Below, one piece after another: positions 31,301 through 43,100 of a stretch of DNA of 47,542 bases; the first letter of the stretch is position 1; each line of letters starts with the position of its first letter. Made by a program: the position numbers and the translations under genes. The notes beneath the pieces were generated by a model. It saw nothing but the letters and a program-made list of their open reading frames with translations. It was not told the origin of the DNA and ran no database searches. This DNA comes from Hypsibius dujardini (taxonomy: Eukaryota; Tardigrada; Eutardigrada; Parachela; Hypsibiidae). The stretch lies in assembly GCA_001579985.1 (NCBI GenBank), contig LRSR01009697.1, positions 1-47,542 of the forward strand. The letters are read 5' to 3'.

Positions 31301-34300
31301 AGTCGGCGGACCATCGAGAGAATGTGGGACTTTTTGTAGTTTGTCGGGTCCCACATGGAGGGAATCGTCCTGCCTATAGTAGAAACAGGAAACATGTTGG
31401 AGCGCTTCTGCTATATAGTTCAAGAGTTATAACGGAGATCTGGATGATTGTCGACGTCGTAGTACAATTGCAAGCAGTGAAGCACAATCTTGAGATAACA
31501 GATTTTTTGCCCGTTTTCTACGTAATTCTCCTTCTTGGAAGATTATCAGAGGGATCTTGTAATTAGCATCGCATTAATAATGATTTATATAATTCATGTT
31601 GCCCGTGTGTTCTGAAGAACTTGTTTATGACGCCATTTCAAAGCCCTGAAAAGACTCAAAGATTTCATTCCCTGATTTTGACCGTACAAATTTTGATTTT
31701 TGAAAAAAGTATAATTCCACTATTTTGGACATGACTCCGTTCAGAATGCAAGTTTGAATCGATTGGCTTTAGCAGAACCATATTTTTATACTAGGAGACG
31801 TAGCTTCGGGCCATTCTCGAGGCTGACAGGAAACGTCCAAGGGACATTCCAGGAATGACCCGTAGCTCCGCCTCTGACATCCCACAAATATTCTGCTTAT
31901 GTCAATCGATTTTGAAATGAATTTGGAGTGGAATAGTAACGAAAAGGATGAAATGATGAGACTGGAAACGGCAAAATATATTTCATATTTACTCCACCAT
32001 GTTTTACTTTTAACTTCAGCGGAGACATTCTGCATTCCCCATATGAAAGTCGTCCCAAGTTAGTAAAAAACAGAAATTGTTTTTATTTTTTTCAATGTAT
32101 GAACAGTCGTTGATCTACAAAGGAAATCGTATTCTAAGCAGTTTTAACCATTCGACAGCATCATTCAGCAATCTCTGCGATGCGCAAAAGGCGAGGTGGC
32201 TTATTGTGACTATTTTTAATAGGGCGATCCTCGTGGTCTTGAGATGAAAACCCCATGAGCATTTAATCCTTCAAAAAACATTTCGTTCAAACTTAATAAC
32301 TCGGTTAAAATTGTGCTTGATTACCAGCCAAGAGTTTCGGAATGAAAAATGCGAGCTCGATCTGTCGGTATTTATTTGAGAATGTTCACGAGTTATCTCA
32401 CCTGTAACGCTTCGCTCGAAGGCCCTTGCCATCGCCCACGTGCCCTCCTTCGTGGGCAGCCAAATATTAGCTGCATCCCCGCAGATGATAGTGTGCCAAC
32501 CGCGGCAGCTCGTCTGCAGCAGCACCAGGGACACCACGAAAAACAGCATAAACAACCCGATCGGTAGGAGCGTCGCGAGGATGTAACCTTCCTGTGCCAG
32601 ACTGCCGACGACGGTGATGAGGACTGTTTTTGTCCGGCTCTGCTGATTCGGCACGGCGGAATGGCTGCCGCGACGTCGGTACCGCATCAACGCGAACATA
32701 TTCTGCGCGTCCTCACAGTCTCTGTCGTGGGGCTTGACCAGTACGACGATGTAGAAACTTCCGTTGAAATCATTTCGTGTCACTGCAATTAATTATCATG
32801 AACAATGCATATTTAGCACACACAAAAAACGTGGTCCTTATTTTACCATTTTTATTTTACAATCCGCTTGAATTAATAATCTCAAGGGATTTTTTAACTT
32901 TTCTCAGAGCGAGTGTATTCAACAATTGTGAACGCCACTTTACGTGAAAACGTCAGAAAAAAATCCCTTGAGAATTGGCTGCGAAACCTTTTACGCTTTT
33001 ACCAATTATGGTTAGTTTAGGGCAATGCCAGCCTGCTTAAGTTTTCTAAAGATCTAAAAAATAATTTCAAATTCAGTGTACTATGTACCAGTGCGAATTT
33101 AGGAAGTCACTGGGATTTCAAATGGACCTGGACTTGGCGCATGATAATAAATCTGCTATATTTCCCGCCGGATTTCTACAAACGGTTTGCAGTACGTGAT
33201 TTGAATCAGTGCGAACACCAATGTGAACCCAGACACAAAGTTTTTACTTTAAAATGATTCATTTTAATTTATTACCAAATCAGTTCTGCATTGCTGAATT
33301 AATTTATTATTTATTCACCCTGCAAGACACAGCGAAAATACACTTGCATCAAAAGTTTTAGTTCGAATTACTAGTAAATGGCATTTTAATTAGAGTTGTC
33401 AAAATAAGCTGTTATTCTAAGTTCAATCAATTTTAGATCAACTAGTAATCGTTCTTAATTTGTAACTTGATTGAAATATTTGAATACCAAATTATGAATA
33501 TATTTTGGCTACAGCTATTTTACCCCTCCCTGGTAGTGTGTGGGGCCCAATAATACCCCGTCTATTTTACCCCTTGCTGGGCTCAATAGACCCTTGACTA
33601 TTTTGCCCTTCCCATGCTGCCTGTTCGTCCGTCTGTCCGTGCGTTGTTTGTCCATCCGTTCTCTTCGTCCTTTGTCTGTCCGTTCGTTGTCAATCCGTCG
33701 TTCACCCGTCCTTCCATCGTTCACCCGTCCGTCCGTCGTTCACCCATCCGTCCGTCGTCTGTCCGCCCGTCTCGTCCGTCCGTCCGTTGCTCGTTCATCC
33801 GCTATCCGTTCAGTCGTTGCCCGTTATTCGACCTTCTGTCTGACAACGGATGAACGGTCAACGCACGGACGGACAACGGACAGACTGACGGACGGATGGA
33901 CAACATGGGAAGCGTAAAATAAATAGCAGATGCGCCTGGTGATGTATACATGGAGGGGTAAAGTAGCCGGGGTGCTACTGGGTCCCTATCGATGTATTCA
34001 GAGAGGGTAACGTAGCCGGGGCTCTATTGGACCCCAAAAAGGGGGGGATAGAATAACCACTCCAATATTTTACTTCAACTTAATTGATTTAAACAATATA
34101 CCGTGGAAGCTACAAGTTAGATGAATTTCTAGCACAAAAACTAACCAACGCAGTCGTTACCTTCAATAGCTCCCTGGGTGGTGACGGTTTGGTACCGTCC
34201 GTCCAGCCGGAGGTCCGCGTCGAGATCCCCAACCGGACAGCGACAGGATTGGACAGACAGATAACTACAGAGGTCTCCACCGTCGCCGTTCAACGGGTTT

Positions 34301-35817
34301 GAGCTGAGTTTGACCAGGAACCGATCGACACCCGGCGGCATGTTGTACTGGATGTATTGCGGTTCCGCCGGGCTGGTTGTCAGTTTGAAGCTGGCGTTGG
34401 TGCCAGTTTGTTGAAATTGTGGGTAAACCATGGTGAGCAAACTGAAAGCGATCGGTTTATTGGAGCGCGTAAGGATCTCCACGAAGAACTCTTCGCCATT
34501 GAGGGCTCGGAACAGGCCGTTCCTGGCTTGAGAAAGGAGAAGAAACCCACGATCAATCCAGCTGCTATTAGGAATTTCGTTTTTTTGTTTTAGCAATTTT
34601 GGCCCAAGGAAGGATACAATTTTCGCTCATATAGGAATGCACTATGACAATACTTAAGGTACGTTTATTTCGGGGGTGAAAAAGCCATGTAGAATTTCGG
34701 CATGGAAATGGTAAGACTTAAGCAAATGTCACATTACTCATAAATGCTACCATGAAGGGCATTAATGTAATTTATAATATGGAGGTAACATTAAACCAGT
34801 TAAGGTGAGCCGAGGCATTCAATTGAAGAACAGTTTTTTGTTTTCTTTTTGTTTTATTTATTGTAGCATATCTGGTAAGTACAATACCGTTCTGTTATGA
34901 TAGTTATGGTGCAGACAGACATCTTACAAATGCGCTTATTTATCGTGTGGTAAATAATATGTTTATGTGCAATCGTTGGTCATTGTAAGCTTTTTGTGTA
35001 GAAATATCTGAAATATATTTACTAGTAGTAGAAGACTCAAGCCGAGCATGTTGAAATAAAATCTTCAATAGGATTTCACGATAATATACATGTACTGCTC
35101 TTTATAAACGTATTGTTTGCTACTCATTTTTTAGTTTAATTTCCCCACTTATCATTGATTAAAATGAGAAATTACATTGGGTTTCGGCTAACTCTCGAGT
35201 TTTTTTTCTTTAAACTATTTTTTTCACAAATTTAACACAAAATATATATTTTGGTACCGATGAAAAATTATTGACAGACACGTGCAATTATCAATACAAA
35301 ACAATCTAAATCAGACATGGTATCTCGCATTAAAACTGAATTTGGTAGATTATAATTAGACATTTAGAAAAATTGCCAAATAATCGCTTCAGACACCACT
35401 ACAATGCTTTTATCTTTCAAGCATTAGACAAATAACGTCCATCTCACCCGAGGATTGTCCTTCACTGGGCTCATAATTACTCATCGGACAGAGCGTCCGA
35501 CTGGTGGTGCAGTAACGATAGCGTTCCTCCAACAGCAACGGAATCTGCCAGGAGAGGACACTCCGCTGCCGTTTGATGATCACCAGAATGGGGTCCTCCT
35601 CCGACGCGGCCGTGCTGGAGACGGTCACCCTCACCGCCGAGGATTCCGAGGAAGTTCTGCGATAGAAGTAGGTGACGGGAGTGGAACTGCTCACTTGATG
35701 GAAGTACTGTTGGTTAAAAGTGGCGTTAAAATACTCGCCAATAATTATTTGGCAGTCGGCAAAACCGGCAAGTGACAGAACGGATAAGCCCGCTAGCAAA
35801 TGGCCAAATTTCGTCAT
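28304..35817 (-). CDS. SID-1/SIDT-family dsRNA channel, paralogue B (complete)
   Basis: Seven coding exons: 35817-35448, 34526-34161, 32782-32402, 31373-30902, 30076-29592, 29087-28772, 28496-28304; 860 residues, frame continuous throughout. A signal peptide (GHLLAGLSVLSLAGFADC) is followed by an extracellular domain to about residue 300. TM1 is at about 310-335 and a cytosolic loop at about 360-480. TM2 is at about 483-505, followed by GNEDLCFYNFSC. Then come [32 protein letters not shown] and the C-terminal DEHDVWHMLSAFGLFF with LTLDDDL and SREKISVF, the classic SID-1/SIDT end. Family knowledge: multi-pass CREST-group membrane proteins that pass dsRNA or cholesterol/lipid. Most intron phases match paralogue A, but the fourth intron lies after GIL rather than before GNEDLC and needs a GC donor (30901-30900). 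The exon 2 acceptor (CTCAAG) is unusual but is the only one that keeps frame. Confidence 0.92.
29088..29591. other. Intron 5 of SID-1 paralogue B
   Basis: AT-rich. Apparent open frames continuing past the exon donor at 29591 are read-through of the intron. Nothing else was seen. Confidence 0.7.
31653..31964. repeat. Foldback repeat family 1, copy 4, in intron 3 of SID-1 paralogue B
   Basis: Left arm TTGAATCGATTGGCTTTAGC then GAGACGTAGCTTCG. Right arm CGTAGCTCCGCCTCTGACAT then ATTCTGCTTATGTCAATCG. Outer blocks (GATTTCATTCC versus GGATGAAATGA) are also inverted. There is no open frame of note. Confidence 0.8.
32783..34160. other. Intron 2 of SID-1 paralogue B
   Basis: A 1.38-kb AT-rich intron. 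Its only notable content is the foldback at 33517-34060. Confidence 0.8.
33517..34060. repeat. Foldback element family 3 with TCCG-repeat arms, in intron 2 of SID-1 paralogue B
   Basis: Outer arms: TATTTTACCCCTCCCTGG-like units with CTTCCCATGCTG on the left; CAACATGGGAAGCG and AGGGGTAAAGTAGCCGGGG on the right, in inverse orientation. Inside them, the left side (about 33620-33830) is a TCCGTCCG/TTCGTCC minisatellite. The right side (about 33843-33903) is its complement (ACGGACGGACAACGGACAG). The whole stretch can form one long hairpin. Confidence 0.75.
34527..35447. other. Intron 1 of SID-1 paralogue B
   Basis: AT-rich, 921 bp. No repeat or exon recognised. Confidence 0.7.
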
Positions 35818-37829
35818 TTTTTAACATTGAATTATTTGAAACTAATAACTGCGTAACGGTATCACCGTTAAGCCCTCTACTGACGCTGAGAAAGTATCCG
35901 TTCCATGTAGGTTGGCTTTCACTTATTTTCCATGTTTGCAGTGGTCCAATATTAGAGCACTCTCGAGGTGAGAGGCCGGTTGTGTCTGCAGGCACGAGGC
36001 CATTTTCGATAAGCATAATTGTGTCAGCAACGCAGACGCGCTATGTCGTGAGTAATTTTGGATATGATATGGAGGGAGTAAAGGTGTATTTGTCAATGCT
36101 TCTCGTGATGCAAGGTGTTTGACGGTCCAAAGGGTAGGTTAGATTAGAGGCTGGACTCAGTGTTTGCCCGCCAAATTTTGTAGCTGGAAATAAAATGTAG
36201 ATTTCTCCGTCCTTCTTGATCTTCTTTATGAGGAACGGTCGATTTTAAGAAATAAAAGAAATATTTTTTAGCGCTGCCGGTCTCATGTTATAATATTTCA
36301 AATCAATTGGCATCAGCGCAATCATTTGCAAATTTCATGAGAAGGAGCTTTGGGCAGAACTGACAGCGCCACGCCCTGCATTTTTGGTCAGCTTAATGAA
36401 ATGTCTACTAGAAAATACTTCTTGAATAGTTTAGTTGACTAAAACACGTCATTAGCAGACTAATTCAAGTTGCTTCTCTGTTGTTCCAGCACGCGCGTGT
36501 TAAGTACCTTCCTATTACCGTCCATTTTTTTCCATCCATTGCAGTGGTCGTCACATTAGCCTTCCATCAAGCCATGGCGGTGGCGAATTCACATCGGAAA
36601 ATGACCCCGGTGACCGTCCCGGCACTCAAGAAGGCGGCGGTTGTTGCGGCAAACTCCCTGACGACCGTCATGATACCTGAACGTGTACCTGAATTGGCTT
36701 TGCCATAAATGTCCGAACGGCTGGAATAGCCGCAAGTCCAAACCCAGCTACTTCGCCTCTCTTCATGTTGTTCTTTTGGTTATATCCACGTCTGCTAAAG
36801 GCAGAAAAAATGCTGCCGAGACGAGAGAGGCTCTGGTATACCAGGTTTAGAAGGAACACGCTATACTTAAGTGGTTTTACAAATAGAATTTATTAATTGC
36901 TTAAGGTACTTTTCAGTCGATTGTTATTAGCCTCTCTTTATGTTCTGTCCGGTGGACCAATTATCCACCGGTTAGGCCATGGTAAGATTTGGAGGTGGGC
37001 AAAGAGGGAAAATGTACTTTTTTCAAACTGAACGAACAATTCGGCAAATGTTCTTGACTGTTTTAAAACTTTTGGGGGATGTGGGAGTCTGATTTGATTT
37101 TTTTCTGGGCTGCTGATCAGCTCAGTGTTTTTTTTTAAATCGCCAATGGCGCCTGATTTGTGTGCTTTAATTCCTTTTATTCACTGAAACGGTCATTTTA
37201 TTTAGGTTCCATCCATGGTCCCTGGCGGAAAATATGACAGTAATTCGAACCTTAATCCAAATCCTTTATGGTTCTCAAAACAGTACCACAGTACGTTACG
37301 ATTTGGCGGTTTATCTTTGTGTCAAAATGAATCCATAATTGCATCCCAAAATTGGATACAAAAAAGCTACAGTTATGAACTAGCGTTAAGAGCGCATTAC
37401 AATGTTCTCCGAGTTTTCAGAAAATAAACCGTTTCTACCCAAGCAAAATTCTCTAGTGCCAAATGCCAATAAAATTAGGGATAACATTCAACATTCTCCC
37501 CTCCATTTCGCCTACACTCCTTGATTCATTTTATTGATAGGAATGGAGTTTTTTTTTAAAAATCGCCCTCGGTTCGTTGATTACTTCATATATCCAGTTA
37601 AATTTCATTTTTGACCGACTCTCGGAGTACCAAAGTGTTTTTTAATTTGTTTTTGCTATGCTTATCGTGCGATTAAGGGCAAAGAAAGCAGTAGTTATAC
37701 ATAAAAGCAGTTAGGTCTATAATTAATTACATGTAGATTTGGAAAAATGTAACGTCCCGATTTTTCTCAACTAAAATGCTTGAAGTTCAAGCTGCAGACC
37801 TTAGATTGAAAAAATTCTGCTTCCAAGTT
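35818..37829. other. Region upstream of SID-1 paralogue B and downstream of the Cys-rich peptide gene
   Basis: No supported gene. 36285-36365 is a half-copy of foldback family 1. 36566-36850 is GC-richer; on the minus strand it has an Ala/Gly-rich hydrophobic frame (EFAATTAAFLSAGTVTGVIF) ending in TGA at 36568-36566, with no convincing exon structure. The remainder is AT-rich. Confidence 0.45.
36285..36365. repeat. Foldback repeat family 1, half-copy
   Basis: Carries the left-arm hallmark TCAAATCAATTGGCATCAGC followed by GAAGGAGCTTTGGGC. The right arm is missing or unrecognisable. Confidence 0.5.
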
Positions 37830-38190
37830 TCATCCCCGCGGACAATTGGGTGCGTTAACTGGGCGGCACATGCATTTGCCGCATTTGTCGCAGGCCCCGG
37901 ACTTGTAGTCGCGATAGCCGGTACACTCGCCATTACAATCCTGAATGTCGGTACTGCTGCACTGCCCCATCTCTACGTCTTGGTGACATCGGGTCTTCGA
38001 GTCCGCCGGTTTAGCTCTTCGTTGGCGGATTAGCGGAGCATCATCCACTTCCGGGTTTCCGTTAACCAATAGAACAAGTCCAACTGCGTCCACAGACAGA
38101 CATGTACTGCAGATCGGTAAATACCGAAAAGTTGTCAATAATAAGGCACTTACTGAACAAAAAACCGGCCATCAAGGTGATCTTTCCCAT
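37830..38190 (-). CDS. Small secreted cysteine-rich peptide precursor
   Basis: Two exons: 38190-38154 and 38083-37830, 96 residues, GT-AG, phase 1. Splicing completes a signal peptide: exon 1 gives MGKITLMAGFLF and exon 2 continues IGLVLLVNG. A short propeptide follows with an RQRR furin-type site at about residues 34-37. The mature part of about 59 residues holds nine Cys in the order C-x8-C-x7-C-x3-C-x10-C-x2-C-x2-C-x-C-x8-C. The C-x3-C and later C-x-C pairs fit a CS-alpha-beta (defensin/macin-like) layout, as in invertebrate antimicrobial precursors that also have RxRR before the mature peptide. Odd Cys number is unusual for a fully disulphide-bonded monomer. Function is inferred from architecture only; a signalling or other secreted peptide is equally possible. 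The acceptor choice (GGACGCAG) rests on frame and signal-peptide completeness. Confidence 0.7.
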
Positions 38191-38911
38191 TTCCTGTTAA
38201 AAATTGTTATAAAACTAAAACCAAATTTCTATTGTCGATGGCGTCGAGTTGTATGGCGTTTAATTCTTTGAAATTGTGGAGACAGGGTTTTAATCAAGCT
38301 TAAATCAGTGCAGGTTCGATAGGTCTGTTAACTGTATTTGTGAAACTGAAATGAAGTACGACAGATACACGAATATACTGTATACTTACATAAACAACGT
38401 TCCGCAGTGAGCCGCGCCGAAATGTGAATTTTATGTACAGAACCGGTAACGATGTTGTTGTTTTTGCTTGGTGAAGACTGCTTACGGCTTGGGTAATTAC
38501 CAGCATCTCAAGAGATTGGAAAACATGTTGTCCACAACAACCGGACACAAACTTACTTATGTTTAATACCGGTATTTATAACGAGTTGTCCAAATATTAC
38601 GCATTATATTTGCTGTCAAACGAAAACATCTCCTCCAATGTCGTGAACAATCGAGAGCATTGACATATCGTTTCTTCATATGTCACAATTTTATTCTTTT
38701 CACTTACTAATTAATGCCTGTACGGGTAATTATAGGGGAAGTACTAATACTCTCCATGCACTATGTGAGGATTAATAGAAAATTCAGAACGGGCGCTCTT
38801 TCGATGTTGCAGTAGGAGAAGTCCAGCGCATTTTTATGGTTAGTCGCTCGTTTATTGCCACAACGCTAATTCGTAGCATGTCTCCCATAGTGCTTTTCGG
38901 CATAAACATAC

Positions 38912-38990
38912 CTGTGTATCGAAATAATCTATTGGAGTCATTTTCCCATCCACACAATTCAATTTCGGCTAGATTGCAGTATTTTTTCAT
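38912..38990 (-). other. Possible exon with MAM-like CGW motif
   Basis: The minus-strand frame starts MKKYCNLAEIELCGWEND and ends at a strong donor (ACAG/GTATGT, GT at 38911-38910). The C-x8-CGWxxD spacing resembles the start of MAM domains. No partner exon or signal peptide was found, so this is weak. Confidence 0.2.
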
Positions 38991-39109
38991 TTTTGGAAAA
39001 TTGAATTGACATCGGTACTCAGTACTTAAATATATATAAAAAACCACCACTAAGTTTGTTTAGTGTGAAATTATTTTACCTTTTGAGAGACGAAAACAAT
39101 ATGGAAATC

Positions 39110-39265
39110 ACTAGACTAAAATATTTTTTGGAGTTCAAAGGCTGAAATTTTTCAAGAAAAGTAATGAGATTGCCAGCGTAGCTTTTGGAGATTGGCCCGT
39201 AGCTCCGACCCGCAAAGCGGAAAAATGAGTGGCCCATGCCAATTGATTTGTAATCGAATTTTGGA
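39110..39265. repeat. Foldback repeat family 1, partial copy
   Basis: Has CCCGTAGCTCCGACCCGC and GCCCATGCCAATTGATTTG, the family's central and right-arm motifs. The left arm is poorly preserved. It ends just before the solo LTR. Confidence 0.5.
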
Positions 39266-39275
39266 TGGGTAGCGG

Positions 39276-39629
39276 TGTCGCGGGCACGGTCTCATTCCGC
39301 ACGTTCCGTTTGACCTAATTCACTCTCATCTCTTATACTAATATGAGATCACTGATGTGATCATGTGTTTAATCACTGTTTTTCGGTCCCTTTGTCCCGG
39401 GTTCTAACCCTGGGAACGCACGTTCCGTTCTGTTCTTTGAGGAGCTTCGCTCTCCGTCCTATTTAAGGCCTAGTTTTCTCTCGTGTAGACACACAACTTT
39501 TAATTTCTCTTCTTCACGGCTAGTGAATCGTCCCTTTTTCTTCCTGTCTTCCATTAAACTTTCCATTCAATATGTCTCGCACGTAGTCGAATCTTAATAG
39601 ATTTTCGTAAGTCGCCCAGTCCGGCGACA
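39276..39629. mobile_element. Solo LTR of an LTR retrotransposon
   Basis: A 354-bp block that begins TGTCGCGGGC and ends GTCCGGCGACA (short inverted TG...CA ends). It is flanked by identical GCGG at 39272-39275 and 39630-39633, a 4-bp target duplication. A TATA-like TATTTAAGG sits near 39461. No internal coding region is present, so it is the product of LTR-LTR recombination. The superfamily cannot be assigned; 4-6 bp duplications fit Gypsy or Bel-Pao. Confidence 0.75.
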
Positions 39630-40177
39630 GCGGTTAGGACATTTCAGCTTCGTATAAGCTGGAGTTTTTTTGCGTGTCCGGAAACATGCTGAATGACGTT
39701 GCGAAGCTAGAGTTTTTTAGCAATATTCAAAAGTTAAAGGTGTGAAATTAGAGGCGGGGATGAAACACCCTCAATCCCTACGTACATTTTTGGTGGGGGG
39801 GGGGTGGAAGGAAGGAGGAGCCTCGATGACCAACTACCTGTCGGAATGAGATCACAATCAAATAAAAAGTGTAAATGTTAACATATTGACATAGACATTT
39901 CATGCAGTCAATGTCGGATGGAATTCATTAACATTAGCTGCACTCAATGATTGTCCACAAATTCAAAATCCGCGGTGGAATGCCGTCTGTAGTAGTGCAT
40001 ATTTTTCTACATGCATTTCTGTACTCGTCTTATCCACACGACAGCTCCTCTATGCACACAGATGTCATAGACGTACAGGGTAGCAAATATCTTGTTCATA
40101 CGTCTTGGCACAGTTTAAAAAAGACACATGAAAATATTGAGAAATTCGGGTAGTGGCAAGTTCTGGGTTCTGGCGCC

Positions 40178-43100
40178 TCAAAAACGCTCGAGCTTGCTGC
40201 CATCCTTGCCGTCCTGTGAGGAGGGACACTGCTGCTGCTGCATCATGCTGGATTGGAAGGCGGGGAAGGAGGTGCCGCAGTGCGAGACCAATTCGTACTG
40301 CGGACCAGCGGAAGAAGAAGAGGCAGCAGCCGCCGCGGCAGCAGCAGCTGCGATCAAATTCCCCGCCCCGGCGTAATGCATGCCCATATTAGAAAGGCTG
40401 TGATGGGGATTGTGGTGATGGTGGTGATGCACCGTCGTGGCCTGGGGCATCGAGCCTTGCTGCTGCTGCTGCTGCTGTTGGTGGTGTTTGCTAATTTCAG
40501 ACGTACTTTCCAGGACGGCGACGCTTCCACCACCACCGGATCCCATGGAGAAGGATGATGATGGCACGCTGTTTGGGAGGGACCATGAACTTGCAGAGTG
40601 ATGATGATGAGTGGGCACGGCGTACATCTGCGAAGAGGAGGAGGCGAAGTTGACATAGGGATTGCCGGTGCCGCTGCAGCCAGTGCCGTAGAGGTCACCG
40701 CTGTTGAAGGAGTACGGGTAGGTGTCTGCAAGGGGGAAAAAACAATTACATAAGTGATCAGCAGCAAATTAGTTTCCACGCTTATTTTGATGCATCGGAA
40801 TGATCATTATTGTAGCAGGGGCCTCTTAGGGTTTTTACAGGCATAGACTACAAGTCCCCTTCCCCCTTCCTGTTCCCGCCCACTTTCAGTTTTTTCGGTG
40901 TTGACCGTCTCTCACTAACTTGCTAAATGGAAGATTATTTTTTTAGAATCCGTTAAACTTCATTTTCAGAAAAAAATGAAACCCGAAATATTGGATCCTG
41001 CCCGCAGTGTTGCATGAAAAACAAACACTCCCGTTTTTCTCCGCCCTTGTGAACTGATACATGTAACGGTAAAGATTTGAAAGCAAAATGTTAGGATGGC
41101 GGTAGAGGTGTGCGAAGCAGTTTATCCTTTGCATATTTTATTGCTTTTATACGCAATTATACTACTACATATAATACTTTGCTTTTATTTAGGATAATCT
41201 CACAATTGTGAGTTACGTTTTTGTGTTAGATTTTAATTTATGTATTTATTGTACCGTGTGTTTGTTTACTTTGTGAACCTGGCTGTTGCAGCAAGCACTT
41301 AAACTTCGAGCAACGCGATCGCTTCACGGGTTCCATTTACTTTATGTTGAAAAAAGTGTATGGCCAAAAGTTCGCAACCCTGGTCCCTGTTGAAAGTTTC
41401 GACGACGCCGGTTTCGCTGGCCAACATATTTGGAAGGAGCAACAGCTTTGATGGGGGCTGGAAGTATCCACAAGAGTATTAACTTCGGGATATATTTAAC
41501 CCACGCCAAAATTTCTGCCACAGATTCAACGATTCAACGATTCAACGATTCAACAGATTCAACGATTTTCTGCAAGGAGTCAAAAGTCTTTTTCTCAATC
41601 ACAAAAAAGCCTCTCGACATTCTATTTTCCTATCACAGCCATTAATACAACACCAGTTTTTTGTATCCTCCCTAAAAAGATGTTTGTTGTCTCACTTTTG
41701 TTAATTTCCAAGCTTTCTTGAGTGCGAAGATGGTCGAAAGCCACAATTTTGCTTAGCGTTTTTTTACAGAGGCATTTTATGTGACTGTCGCTTACTCGTG
41801 GAGAAAGCGTAGTTTCCAGATGGCGCATGCCGCTGTGCCAGCGAATTCCAAGGTAAACAGGCTGTATGTTGCTCCGCGGCGGAGGATGGGATGGCGGAGG
41901 ACATGTGCGCGCCAAATGACGAGCGCGACATGATGCCGGCCCGGCCGGAGGCTTGTTGAAGGGATGTTGTTGATGCAAAGATGTTGTCGCTGCACTGGCT
42001 GCTGCTTCCGTTGTTGCCACCACACGACACGGACGACGCAGCTCCACTGGAGGATGTGAGAAAGCCGACGGATGACGATGAAGCTGCCGAAGCTGCCATG
42101 CACTACCACACCCGATAAAAAGCCTTTTTAGAATTTCATTAAATTCCTGTTGCATGAAACGAATGTCGATCAATTAAGCTTCCATTTACAACAAAGACAA
42201 ATTGTTAACTTGAAATGCAGAAACATTCCTCATCAAAGCAGCCTACAGACTCCAACAATACTACTAATAGTTTAACAATCATGTTCACAAGGATGATCTG
42301 GTCTACGCTGAAAGATGTAACGCATCGTGTGGGTGGAATTTGCAAATGTTTCATACTAAATCACAGAACTAATAAAAATTAATTATGAAATTAAAATGAA
42401 TGGTAAATAAAAAATGACAGTATTATTTGATTTTTAGACACAGCACTTGGAATGACAGCTTTTCCTAATTTATATCTAGCACTAATAAAGTAGTAATAGC
42501 ATGCCTGCCACTGTACCCAAGACATCAAACAATGTAGGAATTATAGCATGATTTAATGTAACGGTTTCGAGGCACTACAATGTGTTAAAATGATTTACGC
42601 AGAAATAACAGAATCACAATTAACATTTTTTCGATAGATAAAGCACATCAAATGAAAGTTTTACAAAATTACTTTGAAATATTTCCAAAATATTTCATAT
42701 ATCTGGCTAAAATATTGACAAGTCGGTTTATCAATGTCGATGTTGAATAGATAGAAATCGGATGCAAACGCTGTCCCTAAGCAAAACTAGAAAAATTCCG
42801 TAGAATAAAAAAGTGTGAGGTATGAGGATATAAACTGATCAACCACGTTTCACTTGCTCGATCTTAATCCCAAGACGGAAGTTAATTAAATACAACACCG
42901 TGAAATAGTGCCTTTTTCCAAACGAAAAGTGTGTGTTGAAAAATGTACCTGTGCCTTCATGGCAGCCTCCTGGTTCTGGCACTTGCGCCGGAATCCTCGC
43001 GGCCGACGCCGGAAAGAGCCCTCCTCGAACATGAACTCACTCGCTGGATCCATAGTCCAATAGTGACCTTTCCCAGGGCGGCCGAGACCCTTCGGCAGCT

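Larger units (their letters stand above)
38191..40177. other. Region between the Cys-rich peptide gene and FoxF
   Basis: No supported gene. It contains a possible exon at 38990-38912 (-), a foldback half-copy at 39110-39265 and a solo LTR at 39276-39629. 39790-39815 is G-rich. The sequence up to the FoxF stop at 40178 is otherwise unremarkable. Confidence 0.5.

Noticed and set aside
33515-33917. Arg/Thr- or Ser/Pro/Val-rich frames on both strands
   Set aside because: They are translation of the TCCG minisatellite and its complement inside a foldback element.
39405-39425. tRNA T-arm-like GGTTCTAACCC sequence
   Set aside because: No matching acceptor, D or anticodon arms fold around it, and it lies inside the solo LTR.
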